From contig CM060732.1 in assembly GCA_030704615.1 (NCBI GenBank), positions 14,076,001 to 14,140,000 of the forward strand: DNA of 64,000 nt, in the 5' to 3' direction. The notes under the pieces are model-generated. The model was given only the letters and a program-made list of their open reading frames with translations, did not search any database and was not told the origin of the DNA. The position numbers and the translations under genes were made by a program. The DNA is from Takakia lepidozioides. Its lineage: Eukaryota; Streptophyta; Takakiopsida; Takakiales; Takakiaceae. Shown here piece by piece: positions 47,001-58,366 of the stretch. Every line of letters starts with the position of its first letter. The stretch's first letter is position 1.

Positions 47001-49907
47001 AGAGGAAACCAGCAGTTACCCATCACATTTCTATGAAGAAAGAGAAGGAGAAATGGAAATCCTAGAGGAACCAGCCACTGTGAGTTTACAGGATGAAGTG
47101 GTGACTGGTTGGACAATCACAGCGGATGAGCAAGTGAGGGAAGTGAATGTGGGAACTGAAGAGGAACCGAGGATGGTGAAAGTAGGAGCTGATTTGGAGC
47201 CAGAATTCTTTGAAGAAGCTAAGAGTTTGTTCATCAAATACAGAGATGTATTTGCTTGGAGCTACGAGGATCTAAAAGGGATACCACCTGAAATCTGTCA
47301 ACATAAGATTGAACTGGAACCAGGGTCAGTACCAATCAAGCAGGCAAGGTACAGAATGAATCCCAACTATGCACAGAAGGTTGGAGAAGAGATCAAGAAG
47401 TTGGCTGAGGCTAAGTTTATATACCCGATAGAGTATACAACTTGGTTGTCACCCATTGTGATAGTTCCTAAGAAGAATGGGAAACTAAGAGTTTGTGTGA
47501 ACTACAAGAAGCTGAATGCTTGTACGAAGAAAGATCCTTTCCCTTTACCATTCACAGAAGCAGTATTGGACACTGTGGCAGGCCATGAGATGTACTCATT
47601 CATGGATGGCTTCAGTGGTTATAATCAAGTGCAAGTGGCAGAAGAAGACCAGGGAAAGACAGTTTTCATCACAGACTGGGGTGCTTATGCATACAAAGTC
47701 ATGCCGTTTGGACTTTGTAATGCACCAGCAACCTTTCAGAGAGTGATAAGTGAATCTTTTCATGAGTATCTGGATGATTTCATGCAGGTATTCTTGGATG
47801 ATTTCAGTGTGTACAGCTCTAAGAATGAGCACTTGCATAAGTTGGAGTTATGTCTGGCCAGATGCAGAATGAGAGGTTTGGGCCTGAATCCAGAGAAATG
47901 TACTTTTTGTGTGAACTCAAGGGTGCTTCTGGGACACGTTGTGTGTAAGAGGGGGGCTTCTTGTGGATCCCAGGAAGACAGAGGCCATTAAAGCCTCTCC
48001 ACCACCAGTGAATGTTAAGAGTCTAAGGAGATTCCTTGGGCAAACCAGTTATTACAGAAGATTTGTCAAAAGGTATGCACAAATAGCAGCACCATTGAGC
48101 AAGCTTCTAAAGAAAGATGCAGTGTTTGCATGGACAGCTGAATGTCAACAAGCTTTTGAGGAACTTACATTGTCAGTAACAACTACACCTGTGCTGATTA
48201 ACCCTCACTGGCATGTAGTATCTCATGTTCACTGTGATGCCTCAGGAGAAGCATTGGGAGCAGTGTTAGCCCAGAATGTTACAGGAAATATAGATTCACT
48301 TGTGTACTATGCTAGTAGGTTGATGAACAGTGCTGAAAGGAACTATAGCACAACTGAAAGAGAAGCACTGGCAATGATTTATGCAGTCAAGAAATTCAGG
48401 CATTACCTATTGGGAAGAAAGTTTATGTTTTATGTGGATCACCAGGCTCTGATATATCTGGTGAACAAACCTTTGATAAGTGGAAGGATAGCGAGGTGGT
48501 TAATAATCTTGCACGAGTTTGAGTTCAAAGTTGTTTACAAGCCTGGCCGTTTGCATCTTGTGGCAGATCATTTTGTCACGACTAACAACAGGAGAAGCCG
48601 CCACAGGAGTAGACGATCAGTTATCTGATGGGAGTTTATTTGTAATGGAGGTGCAAGGAAGTGCAGATGAATGGTTAGATTGGCAGTGGCCAATCAAATA
48701 CTACCTTACTCATGGTCAGTGCCCACCTAGTTATGGTAAGGAGCAAAGGAAGAGAATCGCTATCAAGGCTCTACCTTATACTATGGTAGGAGGCAGAATG
48801 TATAAGCTAGGACCTGATGGAGTACTTAAACAATGCTTGTACCACCATGAAGTAAATAAAGTTTTGGAGGAAGTTCATAAAGGAGTGGCTGGAGGTCATT
48901 TTGGAGAAGAGACTACCAGTAGGAAGATACTACTTGCAGGTTACTGGTGGCCTACTTTGTTCAAAGATGTACACAAGTATTGTCAGAGTTGTGATGAATG
49001 TCAGAGGCTAGGACCTTTGCAGAGATCTGGGAAGATGGCTTTGCATCCTACAATGCCTACGGAACCATTTCAGAAATGGGGACTAGACTTTGTTGGACCA
49101 ATTAACCCACCAGCCAAGAATACACAGAACAGGTACATAATTACAGCCACTGATTATACTACGAAGTGGGTGGAAGCTAAAGCTTTGAGGGACAACACAG
49201 CCAAGTCCACAGCAAGGTTCCTATATGAGAACATACTTACACGATTTGGCTGTCCCTTGGAATTTATCAGTGATCAGGGAAGTCACTTCATTAATGAGAC
49301 CATTGAACTATTGACTAAAGAGTTCATGATTGTGCATAGGAAGAGTACAACGTATTACCCACAGGGTAATGGGCAGGCAGAGGCTACCAACAAAATACTA
49401 TGTACTATCTTGTCTAAGATAGTCAATGCAAACAGAACGGATTGGGATACAAAGCTGCTGACAGCTTTGTGGTCATACAAGACTTCATATAAAGTCACCA
49501 CTAAGTATACACCATTCCAATTAGTTTATGGTATGGAAGCTTTACTTCCAGTGGAATTCCTGTTACCTACCATGAGAATGGAATGGGGAAAGAGAATGGA
49601 ATTGCAAGATTCAATTAAGGTCAGGAAACATGAATTATACCATGTGGAAGAAATACGTGCTGATGCAGCTGATAACATGACCAGAATTCAGATGAAGAGA
49701 AAGGAACAGTTTGATGAAGGCAAGTTAAAGACTTTTAAGACGGGAGATTTGGTTCTCTGGTTGCAAAAGAAGGGAAAGATTAAAGCTTCTAAGCTTAAAT
49801 CACCATGGAAAGGACCTTATGTCATACAGAAAATGTATGATAACAACACCGCCATGTTACAAACCATTAACAAAGAGATGCTGGAAGAGTCAATGCCAAT
49901 AAGTTGA
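46903..49907 (+). pseudogene. Pol of Ty3/gypsy element C (RT, RNase H, integrase), frameshifted
   Basis: Reverse transcriptase with NGKLRVCVNYKKLN and the catalytic box FLDD (about 47797), RNase H with DASGEALGAVL (about 48237) and integrase. The integrase has an HHCC region at about 48896-49010, acidic motifs GLDFVGPI and SDQGSHF, and NGQAEATNK. No chromodomain follows, and the end is MLEESMPIS. Two single-base additions break the frame: in the G run at 47951-47956 and the T run at 48571-48574. A third lies upstream near 46902. All other domains look complete, so this copy is recent or the extra bases are assembly errors. Confidence 0.88.
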
Positions 49908-51124
49908 AGGGGTACAGTGGTATCCATGACAAACCATTGCAGCATGATTTGCATGTTGAAACGCAGAAGCAGTCACGGGCTACGCCAGTGATACCAACGG
50001 AGTATGGAGCACTTGTCGCTAGGCCGAGCGTATATGACCAGGGCGGGCAGTACAAGTGTGGCACAACCTATCACAGCCTATCACGGCGCGACACAGCCTA
50101 TCACAGCCCATTACAGTGCGGCACAACCTATCACAGCCCATCACGGCGCGACATAGCCTATCACAGCCCATCACGGCGCGACACAACCTATCACAGCCCA
50201 TCACAGTGTCACACAGCCTATCACAACCTACCACAGCGTGTCACAGCCTATCACAGCTTACCACAGTGCAACACAGCCTATCACAGCGTACCACAGTATG
50301 ACACAGCCTGTCACAGCTCAACACAGCTTACTGGGGTTACACAATCCATAGGATCAGTGACAGGTGGACGTGAATTAACAACCGGAGAGTGGCCGGCGGA
50401 AAAGTGGACGGAGGCACGTTTAGAAATGGACACGTGGACGCCAGGGCGAGACACACAGCCGGACATGGATTGCAAGAGCGACTGTCATCAAGGAAAAAGA
50501 CAAAATTGGCCGTCAAAGTACCTACACGGCATATTAACTTATTATGGGCCCATTAATGCATACAGGGAAAGGGTAACGGAACCCTTTAAAAGTACCGAAA
50601 AGCAAAATCCATGTCACATGTGCTATCCTAGTGGACAGTCCAGAGTGGAAAATCCATGGAAGGAAATTAAATCTAAAATCCAGTCACAGCAGTTACAGCC
50701 AATCATAAGCCAGAAGCAGGATGAAGAAATTGGAGGGATTTTAAGCGCAAGAGTCGGCGTCGTTCCAAGTAACGGGCATCTCGACGGGACAGACCATCAA
50801 TGTTGTAGCTTTGAAGCTATGAAGAAACTAACATACTATACGCTCGCGATACTACTTACGCAGTGGCAGGGGGATAGAAGAACAGAGAGTATCTTTTCTC
50901 TTAATCGATGCTTGCAAGCCCCGCAGGCTTACAAGAAATTACCCATAGCATTTTGTGGCAACCATACGTTTATGCTTTGTGCCCTGCAGACATTTCTTCA
51001 ATTGTTACAGCCAAAACCTTTCTGTGGGTCTAGAATGAAGAGAGTGAGAGGAATGGAAGAAATCAGGGTGAAGAGCACCACAATCCTACAGAAACAAACG
51101 ATTGCTACTCCACAGGCGATATAG
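49904..51124 (+). other. Open frame over a 30-bp minisatellite, doubtful gene
   Basis: The frame overlaps the pol stop by a few bases and runs about 406 codons. Its first part is made by the 30-base repeat at 50069-50337, which gives a 10-residue repeat such as YHSPSRRDTT. The rest has mixed composition and no recognised domain. It may be untranslated spacer between pol and the third ORF. Confidence 0.3.
50069..50337. repeat. 30-bp minisatellite, about 9 copies
   Basis: Units of exactly 30 bases start TATCACAGCC and end in variants of ACACAGCC. Because 30 is a multiple of three, several frames stay open on both strands. Units are diverged at the two ends and most alike in the middle. Confidence 0.9.
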
Positions 51125-51151
51125 TTACTGAAGGAGCTGCGATTAGAAGGA

Positions 51152-52843
51152 TTGCAAAACAAAGATTGGACATTGCACCATAGGCAGTACATGTCACAAT
51201 TCTTGCAGAACTTTGAGCCTAGGACAGGAGCAACAACGGTGAACGGAGTTGAATTAGAAGTTACTCCCCTATACCTACAGCAATTGTTTGAATTGACATC
51301 AGGTCAGGTGCATGTGGAGGAGCACAGGGCAAGACTGCAAATAGGGGACTTATTCCAAGAAGGGAGTTTCTTTAAAACTCAGGGTTATGCTTGTACCAAG
51401 GCCGTGTACCCAGGGCTAAGGGAGGTAGGCCAGGTATTGAACGTTCTGTTTGCCATGAAACAGAACCAACAGTATTTGAGCAGATCCTTCACAAAGGAAA
51501 TACTCAAAGCCCTGAGAGGAGAAGAGGTAGCATGGGCGGACATAATGTACAACGGACTGGTAGAGGAGATGAAGAGATTACAAGGCACTGCCGCAAAGTT
51601 TCCTATCATAGTGTCTGGGCCAATCATTGCACAAATTATTCTAGACTCGTGCATACTTGATGCGAGAGAAAGGAAGGAGATGGGAGTGTTTGAGACAGCA
51701 ACCACTGCCATAGAAGAGCAAGGTTCTTCACAGGGTGAAGGGGGATTGGCAGAGCATCAACAGCCTAAGAGGCAGAGGAAAGCAATCACATTAGAAGCAG
51801 AACCATTGACTACGAGACAGCCAGAGGAAGAAGTTACTCATACTCTTGTGCAAGAGGGGGCACAACAGCACAGAGAGATGTGGGTACAAACAACGCAACC
51901 TGTGGAGAGAGAACATGAGGTTACTTCAGTATCACAGCCATCACAGCCAGATGATCGGCTTGTCACAGAGTTACCACAAGTTGTCCATGCAGTTCCACCA
52001 CAAATAATTGATTTGGAGAAAGAAGGGTTAGATATCCCAACTACAGAACAGGTGGTGGCAGAAATTGAGAAGGGGGACCTTCTTTATGAAAATTCTGGTT
52101 TGATTAGGGAAACGGTGATTCCGGAGGTGCAGCGGTTGTCCAGGGGAAACCCTGCGGTTGTTGTAATACCCACACCTCTGACGGAGGTACCACAGGTAGA
52201 ATGTTAAGACACTGCAGCACCTGTAGCGGATGAGGTGGTTCAGGAAGAAAATCTGGTGGGGCAATGGCCTGAATGGTTCGTGAGGCATCACACTGTTGAG
52301 GATCAGGGAGAACATCAGCAAGCTCACCATGATGACCCTCAAGAGGCCATGCTTATGAGTTCCGTAAGCAGGACACTTAATTTGTTGGGCACTTATGTGA
52401 AATCCCATGTTCCATCTACCCAATTGGCAGCTTTGAGGGAGGAATTCAGGAAGGAGTTTGAGGCTCGACTTGCCACTGAATGTGCAAACAAGGTCGATGA
52501 GGATGTCACTCTCAAATTACAGCAAGAGTTAGAGGATACAACAGCTGCTTTGTAGTTGGCCAAGGAACATTTGATTGAAGCAGGCCTCGCGCAGGACCAG
52601 TTGCACGAAGCACATAAGCAACAGCTATACCAAATGCAGGTGAAGCATGAGAACAAGTTGCAAGAAGTGAATGCATTACATACGGATTTGCAGACAGTGC
52701 ATGACAGGATGGCCATACAATGTGCTACACTCACAACTACGCTTGAGCAAACTACATTAGAAGTTAACAGCCAAGCGGAAAGATGTATAAAGGCACGGAC
52801 GGAAATGCGACACCGCATTTCCGTCCCACAGCTCCATGCCTGA
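51152..52843 (+). pseudogene. Third ORF of element C (downstream accessory ORF), two in-frame stops
   Basis: One continuous frame of 564 codons runs from 51152 to 52843, broken only by TAA (52205-52207) and TAG (52553-52555). The N-terminal third (FEPRTGATTVNGVELEVTPL, LFELTSG, YPGLREVGQVLNVL) resembles in layout the plant-transposon accessory domain found in extra ORFs of some plant Ty3 elements. This is a resemblance, not a proven match. The middle is acidic and Gln-rich. The C-terminal part, from about 52400, is a long coiled coil (QLHEAHKQQLYQMQVKHENK). The frame ends inside the first palindromes of array 2. Its role in the element is unknown. Confidence 0.55.
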
Positions 52844-53965
52844 GATACAAAAGGGAAATGCGGCGCCGCATTTCCGTTCTGGAATGTCGGAAGGTGCGAC
52901 TCGGACGGAAATGCGGTGCCGCATTTCAGTTCCCGTGGTTCATGATTTTCAATCAGAACGGAAATGCGGTACCGCATTTCCGTTCCACCTTCACATACCT
53001 TAGTTGTTGAATGGAAATGTCGTGCCGCATTTCTGTTCTGGAGAGTATGAAGGTCTCACCCGGACAGAAATACGGTGCCGCATTTCCGTCCCACAGCTCC
53101 ATGCCTCACATACAAAACGGAAATGCGGCACCGCATTTCCGTTCTGGAATGTCGGAAGGTGCGACTCCGACGGAAATGCGGTGCCGCATTTCCGTTTTGG
53201 AAGGTCGGAATGTGCAACTCGGATGGAAATGCGGTGCCGCATTTCAGTTCCGATGGTTTGCGATTTTCAGTCAGAACGGAAATGCGGTGCCGCATTTCCG
53301 TTCTGGAATGTCGGAAGGTGCGACTCAGATGGAAATGCGGTGCCGCATTTCAATTCCGATGGTTCATGATTTTCAGTCAGAACGGAAATGCGGTACCGCA
53401 TTTCCGTTCTGGAGAGTATGAAGGTCTCAACCGGACGGAAATGTTGTGCCGCATTTCCGTTCTGGAATGTCGGAAGGTGCGACTCGGACGGAAATGCGGT
53501 GCCGCATTTCAATTCCCGTGGTTCATGATTTCAATCAGAACGGAAATGCGGTACCGCATTTCCGTTCCACCTTCACAAACCTTAGTTGTTGAACGGAAAT
53601 GTCGTGCCGCATTTCCGTTCTGGAGAGTATGAAGGTCTCACCCGCTCCATGCCTCACATACAAAACGGAAATGCGTTGCCGCATTTCCGTTCTGGGATGT
53701 CGGAAGGTGCGACTCGGACGGAAATGCGGTGCCGCATTTCCGTCCCTCAGCTCCATGCCTCAGATACAAAACGGAAATGCGTCGCCGCATTTCTGTTCTG
53801 GAATGTCGGAAGGTGCGACTCGGACGGAAATGCTATACCGCATTTCAGTTCCAGTGGTTCATGATTTTCAATCAGAACGGAAAAGCGGTACCGCATTTCC
53901 GTTCCACTGTCACATACCGTACTTGTTGGATGGAATTGTGGCACCGCATTTCCGTTGTGGAGAGT
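52799..53965. repeat. Hairpin array 2: about 22 palindromes at about 53-bp spacing
   Basis: Each palindrome is 24-30 bases with arms CGGAAATGCG/CGCATTTCCG. The centres are mostly TGCGGTGCCGCA, TGCGGTACCGCA or similar. Three are perfect 30-base palindromes: 52956-52985, 53380-53409 and 53538-53567. Spacers of about 27-30 bases belong to about five types reused in partial order, for example TTCTGGAATGTCGGAAGGTG, CCACAGCTCCATGCCT, CGTGGTTCATGATTTTCA, CCTTCACATACCTTAG and TTCTGGAGAGTATGAAGGTC. One 36-base deletion near 53640 fuses two spacers. Long frames across this block on both strands are repeat artefacts. Confidence 0.95.
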
Positions 53966-53969
53966 AAGA

Positions 53970-55149
53970 ATGAGGGAGGCTTTGGCCGGGGATGAATGGG
54001 AGGAGGACAGGGCGAAGTTCCAGTTCACGAAATGGATGGAGGACCGTCGCATGCCAACTTCGGAGGAGGAGTTGTTTGTGCTTGTGGATTGGTGGTCTGA
54101 CATGGCAAAGGCCCACGCCAAACGACGTACAAAACCACTCCCATGGAAGGCAGGGTCCTTGTCCGCGGATGCGGCATTGAATGTGAGATACATATCCACA
54201 AACGCACAGGTACAACAACTCGACGCGCCCAAACAGGAAGGGTATGGTACAATTCGGAGGGTTAGAATTGTTGGGGATCAATTCATTCCTCCATCTTGGG
54301 AGCTAGTAGGGAAAACGCCCAGGGAAACAAATGTTGAGCTTGCCAAAGTCCAACATAACAATGAGGTGTTGGCTGTAAAGTTCCATCATTTCGGCATCAT
54401 AAAGTATTTTGCGTTGCATCCTCGTCGAAATGAAGGTTACACACATTGATGGAATGGGGGGACCATACGATTATGGTTGAGTATTGACAGGAAATGGGGG
54501 AATGATCGGGATAACAGGGAGTTAATGGAACGACGGGGGACGGAGCAGGAAATGCATGAGGTTAACCGACTGGTTCGATTCCGACAAAATCGCACCCAAT
54601 TGGCATGGGCGCTTTTGCACATCATGCTCAACGTCCATAATCACCACCTCTTGCACAACGACATGTCCCCCGACAACATCTCGTTGCATTTTCCACAAGG
54701 GTCTGAAGATGTGTACATCGGGGTATGCGATTGGGGGATGGCCTCCACGACGGATGACCCAAAAAACACGTTGTACATTTTCAAGAGCAGAGACAAGATG
54801 ATAAAGACTCTCGCACATAGATGGTGGATTGCACCTGAAAATTGCAATTGTTCATAATGTAGCCAACAACCAGTCAGATGGCACACCTCGTAGGCCCCCT
54901 CTAACCGTGCCATCAGAGACCTTTGCAATTGGGAAGATAGCCCAGGCAATAAATGGGGGTAACACGTTCGATGCAAGTCTGTTCAACGATATGTCTACTG
55001 GAACCTGTTTTGCTTCCGCTCTGGAAAACTTGTGTGTAGACACAGTAGAGTTGCGATACAAACTAGAAAATGTTGTGAAGCGTTTCATGACGGGGCTATT
55101 CAATTGGCCTGAGCCCAAAAATTGCTGGAGGATGGACAGAAACTTGTAG
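53970..55149 (+). pseudogene. Kinase-like gene, decayed
   Basis: Protein-kinase-like fold. There is a glycine-loop-like GYGTIRRVRIVG, a beta-3 lysine in LAVKF, a catalytic loop HNDMSPDN (about 54654) in place of HRDxxxxN, CDWG (54726) in place of DFG, and IAPE before the C-lobe (PLTVPSETFAIGKIA). The key Lys, Asp, Asn and Asp are kept, so the ancestor could have been active although the loops are unusual. Lesions are TGA at 54447-54449 and one extra base in the A run at about 54834-54837. No intron is evident, suggesting a retrocopied or transposon-carried gene. The 5' end runs directly out of the palindrome array: its first bases (GTGGAGAGTAAG) resemble an array spacer. The native start is therefore not known. 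Confidence 0.6.
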
Positions 55150-55688
55150 ACCTTTGACTGTACATCATGTTTGAATAAATGTTGTTTTCAATTGTGTTTG
55201 TCTCATACCATAATGTTTTAATGGTTTGTTACTTGGCCATGGCACCTGGGTCCATCATATGGGATAATCAAGCACCACACCCACGAATCTTGAAGAGTGA
55301 CAGTGTACACCGGGTCAATGGGTGAACCAATCATTCCCTTGCCAAATGATTTTTGATTGATTTGAAACTTTGGGAGTGTGTTGTGCATGCCTTCTTTAAG
55401 TTACCGGACAAGTATGAGGTCAATCTAAAATGGTTCTAAGGGTGAACCAATAGTTCCCCTATTAAATGATTCATGATTGAAAATTGGTTGAAAGGTTTAA
55501 CGAGTCGTTCGGGGGGCAAATGATTATTTCTTCGCTTGCAACTTTGTGTACGTGATTTGTACGTACTTAAGCACATATGGACCAAAGTTGAACTTCAACA
55601 AAGTTGTTTGAATCGGTTATTCAAATTCATAAGGAGAAACAACCTTTCGCCTGCACATGAATTGTTTTTAATTCCATTCTGAAGCCAT

Positions 55689-55990
55689 ATGCTTGATAAC
55701 AACATGAAGAGTTGCATGCAAAATATCACCATGAACAGACATCGTCTGCATCCAAAACACATTTTATTCCCTCATTTGCACTCCAAGGTGAAGTTATCTT
55801 CAACTTCATGCACTCTTCATAGAGAATTCTGCAATAGTGAGCATAGAGCAAAGGATGAACGTTTTTTTCCAAACATTTTTCTTGGTATATTTTTTGGCAA
55901 GGATGTGGTGGTGTGAGGGTTCAACTCACAGAACAAAATCAAGCAAAAAACAAAATCATTGCGCCCCACACTCATTGCGCCCTACAATCC
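55689..55990. repeat. Segment duplicated at about 57590-57860
   Basis: Both segments share CACTCTTCATAGAGA, TTCTGCAATAGTGAGCA and AGAACAAAAT in the same order and orientation over about 200 bases. They are diverged direct copies about 1.9 kb apart. Confidence 0.7.
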
Positions 55991-56589
55991 TATGCCCTCT
56001 AAATCATTTTATTTAGTAAAAATCCAGTTCAATTCAAAATTGGATGAAAGGGTGAACGGAAACTTCCCCGATGAAATGATATTTTATTGCCCCGAAACTT
56101 TGCAAATGTCTTCTACGTCCCTCTTACACGTCTTTGAGAAGTATGACATCAATCTAAAATGGTTTAAAGGGTGAACCAATCGTCCCCCTACCAAATGATT
56201 TTAAATTGATTTGAAACTTTGCAAGTGTCTTGTACATGCCCTCTTACAGGTCTTTCACAAGTTTCAAATCAATCTAAAATGGTTAAAAGGGTGAATCAAT
56301 CATGAACATATCAAATGATTTTGGAGTGCTTTAAAGCTTTGCAAGTGTCTTTCACATGCCATTTTAAAGGTACGGACAAGTATGAGGTTAGTAAAATATG
56401 GTTGAAAAGGTGAACCAATTGTTCCGCTATCAAATGATTTTACATTGCTTTTAAGCTTTGCAAGTGTCAGCCACATGCCCTCCTACAAGTACCGGACAAG
56501 TATGACGTGAATAAAAAATGGTTGAAAGGGTGAACCAATCATTCCGCTATCAAATGATTTTATATTGCTTTGGATGTCATTGCTTTGGT

Positions 56590-56960
56590 AATTCTAGCCC
56601 CCCAATGGCCCATTGTAACCCTTGAATTACAATTCAAAATGCAATTCAAGCCCTTAAAATTGGTAATGCCAGTCCCTAAAATGACCAACCCCGGCCGCCC
56701 CTCAAATTGTAACTTGAGCCCTTAAAATTGTCAATTCCAACCCCTCAAATTGCACTTCTAGCCCCTGAAATGACAATTCCCGCCCCTCAAATTGCAACTG
56801 TAGCCTGTGAAATGGCAATTGCTAGTGCAGCCCCTGAAATTGGCAATTGAAGCCCCTGGAATGGCAGTTTCAGCCCCTCAAATTGCAAGTCCAGCCCCTG
56901 AAATTGGCAATTCGAGCCCCATAAATGGCAATTTCAGCCCCTGAAATTGGCTACGGGTGA
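56590..56960. repeat. Short minisatellite of about 22-27 bp
   Basis: Many copies of words like CAGCCCCTGAAATTGGCAAT with a variable unit length. No coding potential. Confidence 0.8.
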
Positions 56961-57119
56961 ACCAATCATTCCCCTGCCAAATGATTTTGGATTCTTTTGA
57001 AACTTTGCGAGTGTCTTGTACATGCCCTCTTAAAGTTACTCGACAAGTATAATGTCAATGTTAAATGGTTCAAAGGGTGAACCAACAGTTTCCCTAGTGG
57101 ATGATTCATGATTAATTGT

Positions 57120-58345
57120 TAACGATTGATCTCATATTACACTGGGACCTATCAGAGGGTACATTGAACACACTGACCAGTCTCAAAGCGAACGAAAATC
57201 ATTTGGATGGGCAACCATCCGTCAGCCCATTGAACGAATTTTGGTTGATCTCATATTACTCTGGGGCCTCTTCCATGGCACATTGAACATACTGGCCAAG
57301 TCTCAAAGCGAACCAAAATCATCTCGATGGCCAACCATCCGTTGAGCCATTGAATGAATTTCGATTGATCTGATATTAGTCTGGGACCTGCGAGAAGGTG
57401 TCTCAAACGTACTCGCAAAGTTTGGAAGCAAACAAAAATGATTTGGATGGGCAACCATCCATTCACCCGTTGAATGTATTTCGCTGGATCTGCTATTGCT
57501 TTGGGACCTGTTGGACTGTGTTTCGCGTGCTCACGATTTTTTTTTCATTCGGTTTTTGAATGGGACGTGTAATGTAGCCATATGCAACGTGCGTGCCAAA
57601 TTTGGGAGCGAACATAATTCATTTGGACCCAAAACCACAGTTTCTTCCTTGTTTTGCACTCCAAACTTGATTTGTGTTCAATGCACTCTTCATAGAGAGT
57701 TCTGCAATAGTGAGCAAAGAGAACACTTTTTTTTGGGGGCATTTTTTATTGGTCCAAATTTTGGCGGGGGAGTAGTGGTGGGATGTTGGAAGCCGCAGAA
57801 CAAAATTGAGCCAAAAACAAAATCGATACGTGCCAGAAACCCCCAATAAAAGGCACTGCAAACCTATTTATTGGTTTAAAATTAATTTAAATTCAATTAC
57901 ATTATGGAATGGCTTGGTGTCGATGGGGAGGCAATGATTTATTCGTCTGTTGTGTCTCCGCACACGTGTTGCACACATGTTCAAGCACATGCGGGCAAAA
58001 GAGGGGCTTCAACCACATCCGTTCAATGGGTGCAATAGCCGTGCACGCATTGCAGGATTTCTTTTTCGCAATGAACAAAAACTATATGACAATTGAACGC
58101 CTCATTGGCCCATCGAACAAATTTTGATTGATCTCATATTACACTGGGACGTATCAGAGGGTACATTGAACACACTGGCCAAGTCTCAAAGCGAACGAAA
58201 ATCATTTGGATGGGCAACCATCCGTCGGCCCATTGAACGAATTTCGATTGATCTCATATTAGTCTGGGGCCTCTTCCATGGTACATTGAAGATACTGGCC
58301 AAGTCTCAAAGCAAACCAAAATCATTTGGAGGAAAATGATTAATG
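57120..58345. repeat. About 120-bp repeat (two blocks)
   Basis: Units contain GATCTCATATTACACTGGGA, GGTACATTGAACACACTG, TCTCAAAGCGAACGAAAATC and TTGGATGGGCAACCATCCGT. Three copies lie at 57120-57490 and two at 58120-58340. The block between holds the duplicated segment (57590-57860) and 57860-58110, where I see no gene. Confidence 0.8.
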
Positions 58346-58366
58346 CGTCTGTTCATTTATTTGTGA

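Larger units (their letters stand above)
55310..57120. repeat. About 108-bp tandem repeat (diverged)
   Basis: Repeated units contain GGGTGAACCAATCATTCC, then AAATGATTTT, then GAAACTTTGCAAGTGTC and ACATGCCCTCTTA. Copies lie near 55315-55620, 56030-56580 and 56950-57110, interrupted by the two repeats listed next. No gene is inside. Confidence 0.8.

Noticed and set aside
36966-49907. Elements B and C as one large inverted duplication
   Set aside because: The copies are clearly diverged, have different lesions and do not extend into matching flanks, so independent insertion fits better.
52799-53965. CRISPR array
   Set aside because: Repeats and spacers have CRISPR-like sizes, but only about five spacer types recur, repeats vary, there are no Cas genes, and the surroundings are plant nuclear transposons.
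52783-53967. Several long ORFs with repeated residues
   Set aside because: All are translations of the palindrome array in different frames and strands.
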